DNA from: Pezizomycotina sp. ARF18
Lineage: Eukaryota; Ascomycota
Direction of reading: 5' to 3'
Assembly: GCA_002224055.1 (NCBI GenBank)
Contig: AZLU01000204.1
Location: 1 to 43,096 of the forward strand
DNA: 43,096 bases
The notes under the pieces: model-generated
Databases searched by the model: none
What the model saw: the letters and a program-made list of their open reading frames with translations, nothing else
What the model was told of the DNA's origin: nothing
Made by a program: the position numbers and the translations under genes
Shown here: positions 24,633 through 37,168 of the stretch, piece by piece
Layout of the letters: the number at the start of each line of letters is the position of its first letter
How positions within the stretch are numbered: the first letter of the stretch is position 1

Positions 24633-25242
24633 GTTATTTCGTGCCTGTATTTATACCATTCTACTACCGCTCTTGTGGTTGTCTGGTCAGCTTCAATTTC
24701 GCAATGACAATGCTCGAGGTGGTAGAGGTGGTACAGGTGGTCCGTGCTAGTGCGTGAGATTCATCACGCTTAGTATAATTGCCAGAGGAAACTTGGGAAA
24801 AGGTGGAAGAAGGAAGAGCGGAAGAATGAAGGGTTGACGGTGTTAATGATAACACTTTGAACAACTCGAGAGGCAATACTCCCTTTAGTGTGTACTCACC
24901 TAATTGTGTTTCGAGCTTGTTTTCTTCCTTTTTTTATTTCTTGTTGCTAGGGCTTGGCTGGTAAGAAGATGTTATTTGTAAGAAATGAAAAGATGGTTGT
25001 AGTAAGTTATTTAAAAATAAAATAAAAAGAAAAAAAGAAAGGGAAAAAGAAAGGGAAAAGAAAAAAGAAAAAGAGGAAAAAAAAAGAGAAGGGGGGGGGG
25101 AAATAAAATAAAAATTCAATATTTTTTTTAGATGTACTGAAGTACCTTTCAATAATTGAACACTTAAGTAACTCTAATTTCCTTTTTGTATATACCTTAA
25201 CCTTCTGCACTGGTAGCTGTTTGAGTATTCTTATCAACAAAT
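24633..25242. other. intergenic region with purine-rich tract
   Basis: No gene recognised. An A/G tract at about 25015-25110 (including nine G in a row) lies 130-230 bases before the next start codon. Confidence 0.55.
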
Positions 25243-25959
25243 ATGGCGGGCGAGATCAGAAACAGTCTCGATGATATTTTCATGCCCAGCAAAACCCTTC
25301 CCCGTTCTCCGGCCATGGGTTCCACTGCGGAGACTATACCGACAGGAGACAATGACTTGTCTGACATGGAAATGGAGATGCAATCGATCCGTTCGACCTC
25401 TACGCGGTCCCCTGCTTTGAATCTTTCTCCTCTAAAAACCGCTTTCGACTCCGTCCTCGTTTCCTAGTACCCGCATTTCTATCTCTAACACTCACCGAGA
25501 CGACTTAGCGGAGTTCTACACACTCATCGGTGTGGCATTTGACGAGAAAGACAAAAGGGAAGATTTAGAAGCTAAAATGATTTAGTTTTGCGGTTTGAAC
25601 TCGGTTGAGAACATCCCGAACTTAAATCTAAAGTTCAGCAAATAGTTTAAGTATAATTTACCTAGCCCGCGCTCTGGCGAAAAAAACAAAGTCTACGCTA
25701 TATAAGGACCCCGGCCTGATGAAAGTATAGAAGGATGTCAAGATTTGGCCTTATCGTTAAAGCTCTCCGAGATGCTATCGTTGGATCCTCCGTGGGCGCG
25801 ATGTTATCCTCTGTGGATAATGGTAGCGAGAATATAAATCTAACCCTCGTCAAAAAATTCATTTCTAAGCAAATCGCTCCGGGTTTATTGGAAATCGTGA
25901 AGGAACAGCTGAATATCCATTTCCCCCTTTTCCAGACCGCCTCTGCTTCTCTTGTGTGA
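25243..25959 (+). CDS. hypothetical helical protein, frame-broken
   Basis: Not recognised. The start ATG gives MAGEIRNSLDDIFMPSKTLP, followed by a Ser/Pro/Met-rich segment. Changing frame near 25440 gives ISNTHRDDLAEFYTLIGVAF and DEKDKREDLEAKM. Further short pieces lie in different frames (ARALAKKTKSTLYKDPGLMK near 25668-25730), and finally a clean stretch to 25959 (FGLIVKALRDAIVGSSVGAM through KEQLNIHFPLFQTAS). Together these read as one mostly alpha-helical protein of about 240 aa. The middle (25580-25670) carries several stops and may be decayed or badly sequenced. The first 75 codons and the last 70 codons are the best-supported parts. It could be a degenerate gene; I cannot tell from one copy. 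Confidence 0.45.
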
Positions 25960-26590
25960 CCACTGTGGACCTGCTTAACGCCTCCCTTCCTTTGTGTAAC
26001 ATATAGAAGCTTTTTAAACACACGTGAGCAATTTTACCTGTTTCAGATATATAATTGCCCGCCATTCCGGTGCCCGGTTCCCGGTTTGAAAACACCTAGA
26101 GGAGGCTAAATCCAGAAAGAAAAGATAGAGTCGAGTCCACAAGAAGAAAGAGAGAAAAGAAACGACTCTATAGATCCACATTAACGTATTCCGAAATTGG
26201 AAGAATCCTGGAGAGAAGGCGGGGAAATAGAGTTGGTTTGAGGCAAAAGACCGATACGAGATAAGCCGGAAGGGTTTTACTTCAATTCTGCTTCATGATC
26301 TATCTGCGTAATGTATATAATTAGGGAAGGAACCAACTAACTAAAATATATATCCTTCACCAGAAGATATTAATTATATCCTTAAATTTTTTTTTTTTTT
26401 AAAAAAAAAAAAAAACCTGACCTATCTACCTTGCGCAATTGCATTACGCCTCAGGTTCATACGTTATCGTCCGAACTTTCCCACTTGCACCCGCCAAGTC
26501 TCGTAGCTTAGATACAGCAAGCTATACAGAAATATCTGTCTATTATTCTCTAATAATACGTTTTCTTCAATTCGAAAATTTAACGAGGAG
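25960..26590. other. intergenic region
   Basis: No gene recognised. It contains a T tract immediately followed by an A tract (26388-26415), which together form a perfect T/A hairpin-like palindrome. Confidence 0.55.
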
Positions 26591-27435
26591 ATGTGGCAAC
26601 ACGAACGTTCCGCGCTTACCATGCTTTGGTTCGCAATCTCTATCCCCCTCGTGACATGGGATGCGTTATACGTCTTCCTTCGCCCCCATTCTATGCCAGG
26701 AGGGTACTTGCACGAGCCTATCTGGAAACCTTATGCTTTGTACGGTCGCATAGACTATGGTATACATTGCTTCCTCCCTGGAGATTGTATTTACAATTAA
26801 AAAAAAAAAAAAAAAGATACAGTATATATTCTTTCATCGATGTATATAATGAAACTGTCTAACCATTCCTTCCTCCTGTTTTAGTCTACGGTTTCCCTGC
26901 GTTCGATAGCAACGATGGTTTTACAGGTGCGCAATCGATAATGAACGTCATTGAGACGGCAATGTATCTCATATACGTCGCCGCGGACTGCAGAATCAGA
27001 CCACAACCCCCAGCGGGAAGAAAGTCGTGCTGGGGAACGCGGGCGTCTTCGCCAGCTTGTTGGGCTACAGCGCTGCGCTGATGACGCTGAGCAAAACTGT
27101 CCTCTACGGTACCTATCCAGATCCTAGCTCGAATCGAGGAAATTTTTTTTAGCTATGCATCTCTACATTCGAACTTAAGCGCTAATTATAAAATGAATGA
27201 CTATTTTTTTTTTGTCTTTTAAAAGGATTGAACGAATACTGCTCGGGTTTAAGCACATCGGACATAACACGACTAACGACCTGATACTCCTGTGATACTG
27301 CCGAACGGAGCCTGGATCGTCCTCCCCGCGTATATAGTCTACAGCTTCGGTTCGGAGATTTGGAACGGGTTGAGTAATTCCGCCGCGGGCGGTAATAGCA
27401 AGAATGCTATCAAAGCGAATGGCAAACACCAATAG
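26591..27435 (+). CDS. fungal conserved four-span membrane protein
   Basis: Matches a conserved but functionally unassigned family of ascomycete membrane proteins by its motifs: WDALYVFLRPHSMPGG, then WKPYALYG.IDYVYGFPAF, then NDGFTGAQSIMNVIETAMYL, then LSKTVLYGLNEYCSG and finally LPNGAWIVLPAYIVYSFGSE. Exons 26591-26759, 26885-27108 and 27226-27435, both introns GT...AG (125 and 117 nt; the first contains an A tract). About 201 aa. Four hydrophobic spans are visible. The arrangement recalls EXPERA-type proteins (EBP/TMEM97), but I cannot assign it to them. Three single-base losses break the frame: near 26980-26995, near 27245 (GGTTTAAG) and near 27292, where TGATAC must be TGGATAC to encode the conserved Trp-Ile. 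The start at 26591 is the first in-frame Met and close to the family's first span; a longer N-terminus in another frame is possible. Confidence 0.75.
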
Positions 27436-27445
27436 TTCAACTTTT

Positions 27446-27493
<48 letters not shown>

Positions 27494-27755
27494 TGGAAAA
27501 GAGGCTTGTCCGTTTTTCTCTTTTCTTGGAGAGGGGACAATATAAATATTAGTATATTCTCCGTATATGGAGGCAGCGCTGTTTTAACAAGGCGTCATAT
27601 GTGTAATTTTCTAAAAATTTAGAGAAATTATAGCCATGATACTAGATACAGTAGATATAGTAGATGCATGGAATATTTCTAAAATTGAGGATATCGATAA
27701 TTGAACTCGTATGAGTTTTAGCGATCTGGAATTTGCGAAAGACGATCATCTGCCT

Positions 27756-27786
<31 letters not shown>

Positions 27787-30060
27787 AGAGAGAGAGATAT
27801 CAAGGAAAGTTTATCGCAAAATTTTACCTCGCGCGACCACGAGTTCTATCTGTTGATATCAAACCGGTAATTAAACGAAATCCCGAAATGAATCCGTACG
27901 GATATGCACCACGTTGTTGAAGATCTCGGAGGACCCAAAAAGCACCGGGTAAGCGAGGTTTTACAAATCTCCCCTTGAATAATTATTCTCCACTCCCGAT
28001 AGGAACTTTATAAATAATAATAATAGTTTCGAGGAAAGGTTACAATACTGCTTTCCCTCCTCCCTTCTATTCTATTCTTCTAACGCGAATCGTTAACACG
28101 TCGTATATACTGCGAGTATTTAAGCAAGTTAGTAGTAGGTATAGAATTTATAGAACGCATTTTGATTACCAGTTCCTGAAGAAAAGCAGCCTCAAAAGCG
28201 CCACAAGGGGGTTGGTTTAGCCATCTTTGAGTGTCTTGGTCTTTCGTTCCCCCCGAGTCTCTCCCCTGGCCCCACCATGCCCACCTCTCTCTTCTTCTTT
28301 TTCGTTTACCCATGTATAAGCTATATTCCTCAAGGGCTAAGGCGATATTTCCCTTTTTGAGCGTTAGGCGAAACTTAAAAGCATTGAAGAAGGGTGGCCC
28401 CCCACCTTTCTCTGCAGAATTTTTTTGATATTATAATTAATTACTTTTCCTTCTCGAAGAGCGAGAAGTAGCTATCAAGGCAGTAGTAATTGTAATCGAC
28501 TGTCTTGAGATAGTTAAATGAAGATCGGCAGCAAAATTCATTTCTTATCAAGCTAAGTACTAGTAATTGGTTGTCGGCTCTTTCTTGACAAGAAATCCTT
28601 CTTACGGTATTAACCTAGAACCTGGGCAATATTGAGATCGTTGAAGGTCACTTAACGGTTAGATGAAAACGTGGTAGGTGAGAAGAGGGAAAGAGATAGA
28701 GAGCCAAAAAAAAAAAGAAAATGAAATGAATGAAAGAAATAAGAAGGTATTTGGAAAAGTGCTTGTAATAATAATCTAAAAAGCTGCGGAGCATCACTAC
28801 TGGCACTGAGGGTTGGCTATACTAAGTATGAACTTTCTTGCTTTTCTCTCTTTGCAAGCCAGCGCAAGACGATGACAGTCTCAAAACAAGATAAGTACTT
28901 GAACTCGAAGAACTCTTTTACTTCAGAAATTGTATCTACTTGTCAAGTTCAGCAGTACCTCTTATCCTACTTACTTACTTACCTTAGTCTTAAATATAAT
29001 TAAAATACAATAATGATACTAAGTAGTTATACTTACTTGACACTTGAATATTTGCGTGAAGGGAAAGAAAGAAAACGCCAACCGGCAGTCTCGTAACCAG
29101 AATCTATTTTTTTTTTTTTTTTCTTGGTATTTTAGTCTTGTACCTCAAAAAAAAATAATAAGAAATAAAAAATAGAGGTTGGTAATGAACTGCTCCACTG
29201 GCCCCATCCGCCGCCGACCCTTTTTTTTTCTTTTCTTTTTGTAGTTGGCTTACTTTAAGTACCTTAGTTGGTGGTTTTGGGTCTGGAGCTAAGTCCATAA
29301 CTGGTCGTCCGAAAAGGGGGATATTTGTGATCTTGGGGCACCGCTAAAAAGAAAGCTGGACAGGCGAAATAGGCAATATGTATAGTGCATCCTTAAAAAA
29401 AAAAAAAAAAAAGATTTAATTGAGTTATTATTATTAATTTATAACAATTTTCTTCCTCGTACTTTTTTTCTTTTTTTCTTTTTTCTTTCTTCCTTTCTTT
29501 CTTTCTACGTTCTTCTAAAAATCTCGATTTCTTCTTTTCTATTCTTGCTTTGCTTCTCTCCATCATCGCTGTTGACCAGTTCGAATTTGCCTTACGTATA
29601 CCGTTATTTGGCGCTTCATGTTTACTTTTGCTTTCTGTCTCTCTCAATTAGTCTCTCGGACCGATTAGCTGAAGATATCGATATTCTACCGCGGTAGCTC
29701 AAAACAGTCGATCTGTAGTCTTTCGCGAAATCTTCTATTATAATATATATATCGGGGGTATTTATATTGCGATTCGTCAGCCATTAATTCTTTCGCATTC
29801 ATAGAGATTCAGTAAATTAGATCAATCACCGCGTTGCTGTCGATAATTATATCAACCTACTATTATATTCGCTCCTTCTGCTGGGTTTTCAGAGAGTTTG
29901 TTTTCCCTTTTTGTTATGTTGCTGGCCAGAACAAAAAAGATACCGAATTAGTGGTTTTATTTGTATATTTTATTCCTTAAGAGCAGCACTTATCTACTGC
30001 GTAGCTTCGCGGGTTCCGATTTCTATAAAATCAATAACTCCAAAACAAAAAAGAACAATG
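27436..30060. other. gene-poor spacer
   Basis: No recognised gene. It starts with a 39-base A tract (27450-27488) only 15 bases after the preceding stop codon. Another A tract plus AG repeat lies at about 27756-27797, and T/A tracts at 29107-29122 and 29396-29412. Frames around 28080-28430 and 29100-29650 are low-complexity translations. Confidence 0.55.
27450..27488 (+). repeat. 39-base poly(A) tract
   Basis: Uninterrupted run of A, the longest in the window, just downstream of the membrane-protein stop codon. Exact length is uncertain if the assembly has homopolymer errors. The upstream gene keeps its introns, so this is not a retroposed tail of that gene. Confidence 0.9.
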
Positions 30061-32247
30061 CCGGCAAGGAACAGCCAAGTTCCGGCTCCACTGCCGCTGC
30101 ACAAGCCCAGGTCTAAACGGTCGCTAAGATCATTCTTTTCGCGGTCGCCTACCGAGCCGATATCTCCCCCTTCAACCCCGTGTCGCTAAGTTCCGTTGAG
30201 ACTACCGACTCACAAAGACGCCGAGGCGATAGTATCACTTTCGAGGCCCACAACCCCGTTTTTCCCGCAGAAGGTTTACGACTGCGTATTCGAGCAGCTT
30301 GTGCTGCTGTATGGCCAAAATAGCAACGGAACACCTTGCGACACATGCTTGATGAGAGACGTGTGCTCCCTTGTATTGACAGGGAAATCATGGTATAAAG
30401 GTTTTATTGCACATCTGTAAGAATTCCGTGCAAAAAAAAAAAAAAAAAGGAAGATGGCTGGGCCACTTTCGCTAAAAAAAATACATGGGATTCGTTCCTT
30501 CACTTAGATATTCTAAAATATACTTGCATGGCCCTGATGCGCAAACCCAATTGAAAAAGAGGTTTGGGTTTGAATTCCGGCTCTACGCCATATGGGGCCA
30601 GAATCAAGCGACTCTGTCGTACCCTTCATTCCAGGCCAGATCTTGCCTCAATGGTGATTGAGCTGAAGGTGCCTGCGTACGATCAATCCTTGCCGAAAGA
30701 GGATTTGGTGTGCATTCAGACCGTGGTAGCGAATCTGGTCCTTGAATGTCCAAACTTGGGTAAAAGATAACCCTTGGTTATTTCGTCTCGTAAAGTCTTA
30801 ATTAAACCGCAAATAAAAGCTAACTATTGGAAAGAGCGCCTTGTGGGCTGGTATCCAGTATACGAGTTTGGGTGTTCGGGCGAAGAGGGCGGCATGGGGA
30901 AGCGATAAGCTATGGTGCGCTTTAAGCACCGAAAGAATCTCAAGGAGCACGTTTGGATGCTCAGCGGGGAAGGACTAAACCCTTCAGAGGAGGATAGTTT
31001 CGAAGCGGATGGAGTGGGCAGTATTACAATCCTCACGAGCAGGAGAAAATGCTTCCGATAGATATCATCGACCGTTTCCTTTGGTACCACAGGTCGTGGT
31101 CTTCGCTAGAGACGTTGGTGCTCCACGGAATGACTTCAACTCCATCTCTCGGGCACACTGACTTTGAACGTGTTGTTCCACATGCTATGCAACCTCAAGT
31201 CACTCTATATATGCATTTCCACCCTCACCAATTCTGCGACAAAAATCTGCTTGGGCTTCCCAGTACACTTGAAAGCCTCCGCCTGGAGTCAATGCCAGGG
31301 CTGACTGACAAGGAGTGTCAAATTACCTCTCCTTGCAGCCAAACCTGAAAACTTGTCGCTAATTAACATTGACATTCAATCGCTGCTAATAGTCGTCAAG
31401 GTATTTGCGACCCTTTCGGAATTAGAGCGTTCACGTTTCTGCAAAATGAGTCGCCCGTACTGCCTCCAGGGGAAATCGTATTTCTGCGGCCGTTCATGGC
31501 AAATCAGAGTCTTCGATTTTTACACTGGGATTGCTTTAACGCTATTGGCACCAATGGTGACGCCGAGTCTCACTTGGCGACTTCAATTCAGGAAGGAGGA
31601 TTCCCGAGACTTGCAAAACTGAGAGCGCCGAGCGATCGAGCGGCATCTTGCAGTCCGTTTGTAAGCCTAAAGAGACGGTAGAGCAACCTGGCGATAAATT
31701 TAGGTCACTTATCGTAAAACAGACACCACAAAGGACAAGGCAGGCTGCTGCCGGGTACGCACCAATGTCGCCGGATTTCGACCTATCACCGCCCTTTTCG
31801 CCAAGTCAAGGCACCTCACAAATAACCAGTTCCTGAGACACCTGCCCACAGCTAGGGCAGCAGCGCAGATGCGGCTGGAGCTGGCAAAGAACCCTTCTTA
31901 CTTCTTCCCTGCCAAGATTGCCGAGATGACGGGTGACACGCCATTCGACAGACCGAGTTTCCGGCGTTTCAGATACGGATTGTCGTTACAAATCATGACC
32001 TAAATGGCGCACAGGAAGCTGAGACGATAGTGGGATTCATCGGCAACATGGAGTCAAAGGTGGAATATTGGCTATACCCTGATATTCCCGGATCTGAAAG
32101 CGCCGTCGTAGGGTTGGAGATATAGTTGATTTGGCCTGGGAATGCCGGGACACTGGCGTTGCTAATGGAGAGAGTTGCACTGGCCTTGCCAACGTCCGGG
32201 AGGTTCCGCAAGCGGTGGACATCCTAAAAAATATTCTTGCACACTGA
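30061..32247 (+). CDS. F-box / leucine-rich-repeat-like protein
   Basis: Matches a conserved Pezizomycotina F-box protein, a likely SCF substrate adaptor. Start MPARNSQVPAPLPLHKPRSK is basic and disordered. The F-box-like region reads FPQKVYDCVFEQLV followed by CDTCLMRDVCSLVLTGKSWY. Intron 30417-30507 leads to YSKIYLHGPDAQTQLKKRFG. Intron 30760-30834 (branch GCTAAC) joins LVLECPNL to ERLVGWYPVYEFGC. Later segments follow the family order: HVWMLSGEG, FLWYHRSWSSLETLVLHGM, LGLPSTLESLRLESMPGLT, ANQSLRFLHWDCFNAIG, ESHLATSIQEGGFPRLAKLR, and the C-terminal AWECRDTGVANGESCTG then DILKNILAH to the stop at 32247. The leucine-rich pattern suggests an LRR solenoid. At least seven frame breaks occur (for example near 30180, 30590, 30900, 31030, 31320, 31450 and 31640). 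Because all family blocks survive in order, I favour sequencing loss over gene death. Confidence 0.8.
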
Positions 32248-33697
32248 GAGGGTGAGGTGGAAGAAAGTTCCGCTGTCTTTACTATTTTAAGGACTTTATT
32301 CTTGGGGATTTTATTCTTGCGCAGGCGTTTTTGAGCTTTCTGTCTTTGCTTTCCTTTTCCTTGTTCTCCTTCATTATAGGTGTTTTGGCTAGGCAAAAAC
32401 AGAAAATATTTATTCCTAAACCCGCTTTGATTAATTACTAGCGAGTATAACCATCCTGGCGACGGTGTGTTATTTCCTTTTCTACTTATTCTCCCCGTAA
32501 TCCCATGCACATTATAGATTCCATATAAGATGTAATTACTATATACTTACTCATGTACATCAGCTATTATTTAAAGTATAATATCATATAATATTAGCGC
32601 TATTATCATAATATGCTCACTAGAACTTCAAACCAGGGCGTAAACCATCCGGAATCACCAATAATACTCTATACACCCCTCGAGTACTGTATTTCTTTTT
32701 TTAGGAGAATTTCAATGAATTAGAGCTCAGGTTCCCACTGCAATCCTTTCATACCCAGGATGTATTTCAATGTCAATCAACTTGTAAGTCTTCCTCATTC
32801 ACCCCGTGCCACCTGCACCCGAGGTACTTTAAAGCATATCTAGTATAAGCAATAGTTTACCTACAGTGCATGAATAGATATATACACCCGAGCTATAACT
32901 ATAGAATTGTCTCCGCAGGGTGCGTTGGTGAACGTACGTGCTGTTAATTGATATAATTTGCACGCTTATATCTGCGACCTGGTAAACTTGTGTGCAAAAG
33001 GAAATAGTCGACGAGTAATAATGGAATGGTTGCCTACTACCTATGGATGAAGGATACTTTGGTTATAATTGGGACAAGTCCAGTATTTGCTGGGGCTTTA
33101 GAGCTAGCAGAGAGCATCCACTTCTTATTGCCTTCTTTGTTTGGTCTTCTCTATAAAAAATCAGCTAACGATGCTTTATAGCTGTAGTCATGAAGCACCG
33201 TGGAGGAAAATCTGCATATCTTAATAAATACCTTTGAGTTTTCAACCTAGCTTTAGTCTGACTGGTCTCGAAGGGACACTCTTCGTTTTTAACAATAAAA
33301 AGTGCGCTGCTTGCAGCGCGAAATTTAAAAAAGAGCGTCTGCTCGAGACTAAGTCTGACTACGTTTTTCAAATCGTCTAAGTTGCGTCTTCAAGTGAGCT
33401 TAAAAAGAAATTTTATTAATAGGTACGTATTGACTGATAATTAAATCTGTTTTCTATAAGCCCTTGTCGTGACCACCCACACTCGCGCTACCGCAGTCGT
33501 TGCAAGCAAAAATATACGCCCAGCGGTACTTACTTTTTTCTCGTCAACAAACGGATTTCTTTGTTCTGAACAGGCCACAGAACTTCTGGCTAGGTCGTGC
33601 AACTATATTATTCCCAAGAACGGTATCAACTTTTGTTGAAAAACGAGCTTACAACTTTATAGGAACCTTTTCGGCCGAGACTTCGAAACTCTTTTGT
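32248..33697. other. intergenic region
   Basis: F-box gene 3' side and AT-rich spacer up to the tRNA. No gene recognised. Confidence 0.55.
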
Positions 33698-33785
33698 GGC
33701 CGCATGCCTAATGGCAAGGCGTCACTTTCCGGTGAGTGCTAACTGAAGATGGTGAAGATTGCGAGTTCGAGTCTCGTTGCGGTCG
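33698..33785 (+). tRNA. tRNA-Arg(CCG) with 17-nt intron
   Basis: Acceptor stem GGCCGCA pairs with TGCGGTC (7 of 7 with one G-T), discriminator G. The D arm GCC...GGC includes TAATGGCAA. Anticodon stem TCACT pairs with GGTGA. The anticodon loop begins TTCCGG, giving anticodon CCG (reads CGG, Arg). A 17-nt intron (33733-33749) sits one base 3' of the anticodon, the canonical nuclear position. The variable loop is AGATT, and the T arm GCGAG-TTCGAGT-CTCGT is paired. A T run lies a few bases downstream and can serve as the Pol III terminator. Only one nucleotide separates the acceptor and D stems instead of two (TGCC, where TGGCC is expected), which fits the single-base-deletion problem seen throughout the window. 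Confidence 0.9.
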
Positions 33786-34653
33786 TTGACATTATTTTTA
33801 ATCATGAAATCATTTTTTTTATTCTTTTTTTTAATTTTTTTTATTGGCACCAAAATTAAGTAGAAAGAAAATAAAAATAAAATTATTGAAAATACTTCAT
33901 TTAATTGATTATATACTCCTTGAAAAATAATTTACTCGAGTAGATGACAATCAAGATACAATATACATAATATTACATTCAGATGCTAAGTACCATTCTC
34001 GCGTTGGATAAATCCCTCGTACAATAAGAAAGAAGCATCAATGTGTCCTTGAAAATAAGCAGTAGTTTAGGGTCACCTAGCTGCACGCCATCGTGCACCC
34101 CTATAACTTGAGTAACGTTCAGAATGAAGTTTTTTTTAGTGTGCGCACTACTTGAGTATAATCTTGGCAGGATTTTCACCGTACATACCTACCTACTTGT
34201 GTACACAATTCCCCAATATACGAGCTAGCTCTAAAGGGTCAAGATCAAAAAAAAAAAAAAGACCAAAAAAAACTACAAAAAAAAAAGCTCCCCCCCCCCA
34301 ATTTACCTACTTACGCATTCATGCATACTTCTTATTTCCTCGCTACGGCTTCTTCCTTTGTTCATAGCATGATATTACACTTTTAACCGATAAAACGACA
34401 AGACAATACAAGACAAGACAAAGGGCAATTTAAATACTCAAGTATATGTGTCAATGATGTCCATTTTGAACCACCAGAATACCTTGGTTACACCTGGGTA
34501 TTCGGAGTTGGCGATCCTTCTCTTTTGTTGAAAGGAAAAATAAGGAGGGTAAAAGATATTTTTTTCCTTTCTCTTGCTTTCTTTTTTTTTTTTTTTTCTC
34601 CTTTCAAAAGAAGAGACTGATCGCCTGTGGCCTTTTAACTATCTCTTTCGGCA
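33786..34653. other. intergenic region before ARG2
   Basis: No gene recognised. It contains A/T-rich low-complexity sequence (33810-33910), A tracts near 34246-34286, a run of nine C (34291-34299), and a CT-rich tract at about 34560-34610 that is probably part of the ARG2 promoter. Confidence 0.5.
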
Positions 34654-36614
34654 ATGAGATTACAAGGTCACAGGACGGTGCTGCCGCCGTTCAGCAAATG
34701 GACATTGAATGTTCGCCGAGGTACAGTCCCGTACAGGTTTCAAAGGCATTATACGGCGCAGGAAGAGACTCATGAGAAGCTAGTTCGTCTCTCCTTTTAT
34801 CTCAGAACATAAGCGACTTTTTTTTTTCTCTCTTTTTTTTTTTTAAAAAAAAATCAACAATCGACTTGGCTTTATTCTTCTCATGTTCAATTGTAGCCAG
34901 ATGCAATCAAATCTCAAATGCTAAACCAAGTTTCTATCAATTTGTGTCTGTAGGAGCTTTATGAATCGATCCTCCAAGCCTCTTCATCGAAACGGGAGGC
35001 AAGAACGTACCTTCAGCTCTTTAAACCGGTTCAATCTGACGGCGATCAACGCCAGCTTCCTGACATGTCCTCGTGAGAACAATAGATATTTCATCAAGGG
35101 TTACCTGAACAGAGTTCAACCAACCAACTTCGTGAGAAGCTCAGAGGACGAAACAACGCTTTCGCTCCCATTCGAACAAGAACAACTGCACCTTGCGCTC
35201 ATGAAATACGCATCAATTCGGACACGGATGACTCCCTGCTAAGGCGACTCGGAAGAACACTGAGGAAACTGCGGAACTGGGACTGCGGACTCTCCTCTTT
35301 TTGGAGACCACAGGCATCGAAGGGCTGGAGAGAATTTCAGTCAGATCCGAGACCAGGCTGATCGGGTCGTCGAAAATTTAGAGCATGCAAAGGCACAGGC
35401 GGTACGGGTGGATGGAGCAGCAGCCCTTGACGAGCATGGAAATGCTCAACTTTCATTTCCCCATTTAATCTTAGCGCCTCTATCTCGTGGGGTCATTCCA
35501 GTACTTGCGCCAATAGCTTTTGACCCAATGCAGAGCATGAACCTGACGAGTGCAAACTCCCTGCTTCTAGCATTCACCCAAATGCTGCTCAGCAGCCTGA
35601 AGACGAAAAAATTGCCAACATCGATCGGATATTTATTTTGGAACCGCTGGGGGGTACCTTCGGTCGAGAGGTATTCCGGCGGAGCGCACGTTTTCTCAAC
35701 CTGCAGCAGGAGCATGACAGGGTCATGCAGCATCTTCAGACGGAAAAAACTATCGCGAATAGGATTCATATATCGAATTTGAACACTGTCCGTGACTGCC
35801 TAAGCCTACTGCCCAGAACCTCGTCGGCGCTTATTACTACCCCCGTGTCTGCTGTTGCCGCGCCATCACCGCAGAATTCCAACCGGAACCCCCTGATCCA
35901 CAATCTCCTCACCGACAAACCGGTCTTCTCGTCCTCGCTGCCTATTCTTCCTTCGACACCACCACCAACACAACTTTTATCAAGCACGGATGCCCTTGCT
36001 CAAAATCCCGCCCTCATCGTTTTCCGGCGGTTTTAAATTCTCCAACCACCCGGCGATAAATCTTAAAAGGCTTACGGAGCTGATCGAAGATTCTTTCAGC
36101 AAGAAACTAGACCTGGACCACTACCTCCGGCGCGTCGACAAGAATATCGCCTGCGTCATCATTGCGGGTGACTATGAAGGTGGCGCCATACTCACTTGGG
36201 AGGAAGGAAATAACAGAAAAGTTCCTTACCTGGACAAGTTCATCGTTGCGAAAACTAGCCAGGGGATAGGCGGTGTTGCAGACATTGTCTTCAAAGGGAT
36301 GGTAGACATGTTTCCGGATGAGCTGCTGTGAGGAGTAGAAGGAGTACCCTGTCAATAAGTGGGTATGTATAGGTTGCGTTTCGGCTTGCAGCTCCGTTTT
36401 CTTACTATTACATTTCGGGCACGAATACTAATTGTAAACTTGCTTCTTTTTTTTTTTTTTTTTTTTTTTTTGAACAGTATTTTGAACGTCGAAAGGCACA
36501 TACAAAGTAAACGATATGTGGACTATGTTCTGGACAACCGACGGGGTTGATTCGTCCAAGTTTAACGAATATGTTAATATTTGCACAGCGATAGAACCAA
36601 GCCTTCAAGAATAA
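34654..36614 (+). CDS. ARG2: N-acetylglutamate synthase, mitochondrial
   Basis: Catalyses acetylation of glutamate by acetyl-CoA, the first step of arginine (ornithine) synthesis in the mitochondrial matrix. Exon 1 (34654 to about 34782) encodes a basic, Arg-rich transit peptide ([20 protein letters not shown]). After an intron to 34953 the protein continues [20 protein letters not shown], as in fungal homologues. The kinase-like domain includes [41 protein letters not shown] and the highly conserved [12 protein letters not shown]. The acetyltransferase (NAT) domain includes [51 protein letters not shown] and [16 protein letters not shown] late intron (about 36360-36477) leads to YFERR and [20 protein letters not shown], ending at 36614. 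Frame breaks are frequent (35060-35640, near 35945, 35988, 36328, 36340 and 36510). At 36328 a conserved Trp codon TGG reads TGA. The arg-2 of Neurospora is a different enzyme, so its regulatory uORF is not expected here. Confidence 0.9.
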
Positions 36615-37117
36615 GTGATGTATAGAGAATAAATCAAGTCCTAAGATTGAGCCTTTTTGTTCCCTTCGTCTTGTACTTCTTCCCCTTCTGAATTTCATCT
36701 TTATTTAGCTCTACCATGTATAATGCGAACGACCAATCTTCTATCGAATGCTTTGCTTTATATTTGAGGTATACATACTATTTATCATCAGAAAATCAGG
36801 AGAAACCCTCCGTAATTAAAGTTTGTAGTACTGTAACTAGATGTTATGTAAAGAACATAGATATACTTAGCTAGTGAAGTAATGACAAATGAAGCATCGT
36901 TTAAGGGATTGGAATGCCACAGTTTCAATCTGATGTATACTATAGCCATAACTATAGGATGATTTATCTTGGTGTCTCGTATAGAGCCCCAGTTTAAGAT
37001 ATATGTGCTCCCGTCGGGACGTAAATAAATGGTATATTGTTAAATTAACGAGTGCCTATCTTTAAAAGCCTCTATTTAATCTAATTTACTCTTGATGTAT
37101 TGGCTGGGTATTTATTT

Positions 37118-37168
<51 letters not shown>

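Noticed and set aside
27436-27488. Poly(A) after the membrane-protein stop as evidence of a retroposed gene copy
   Set aside because: The gene retains two proper introns, so it was not copied from mRNA. Poly(A) tracts are common throughout the window.
32037-32510. 157-codon minus-strand frame
   Set aside because: It lies antisense to the C-terminal coding part of the F-box/LRR gene and is a shadow of it.
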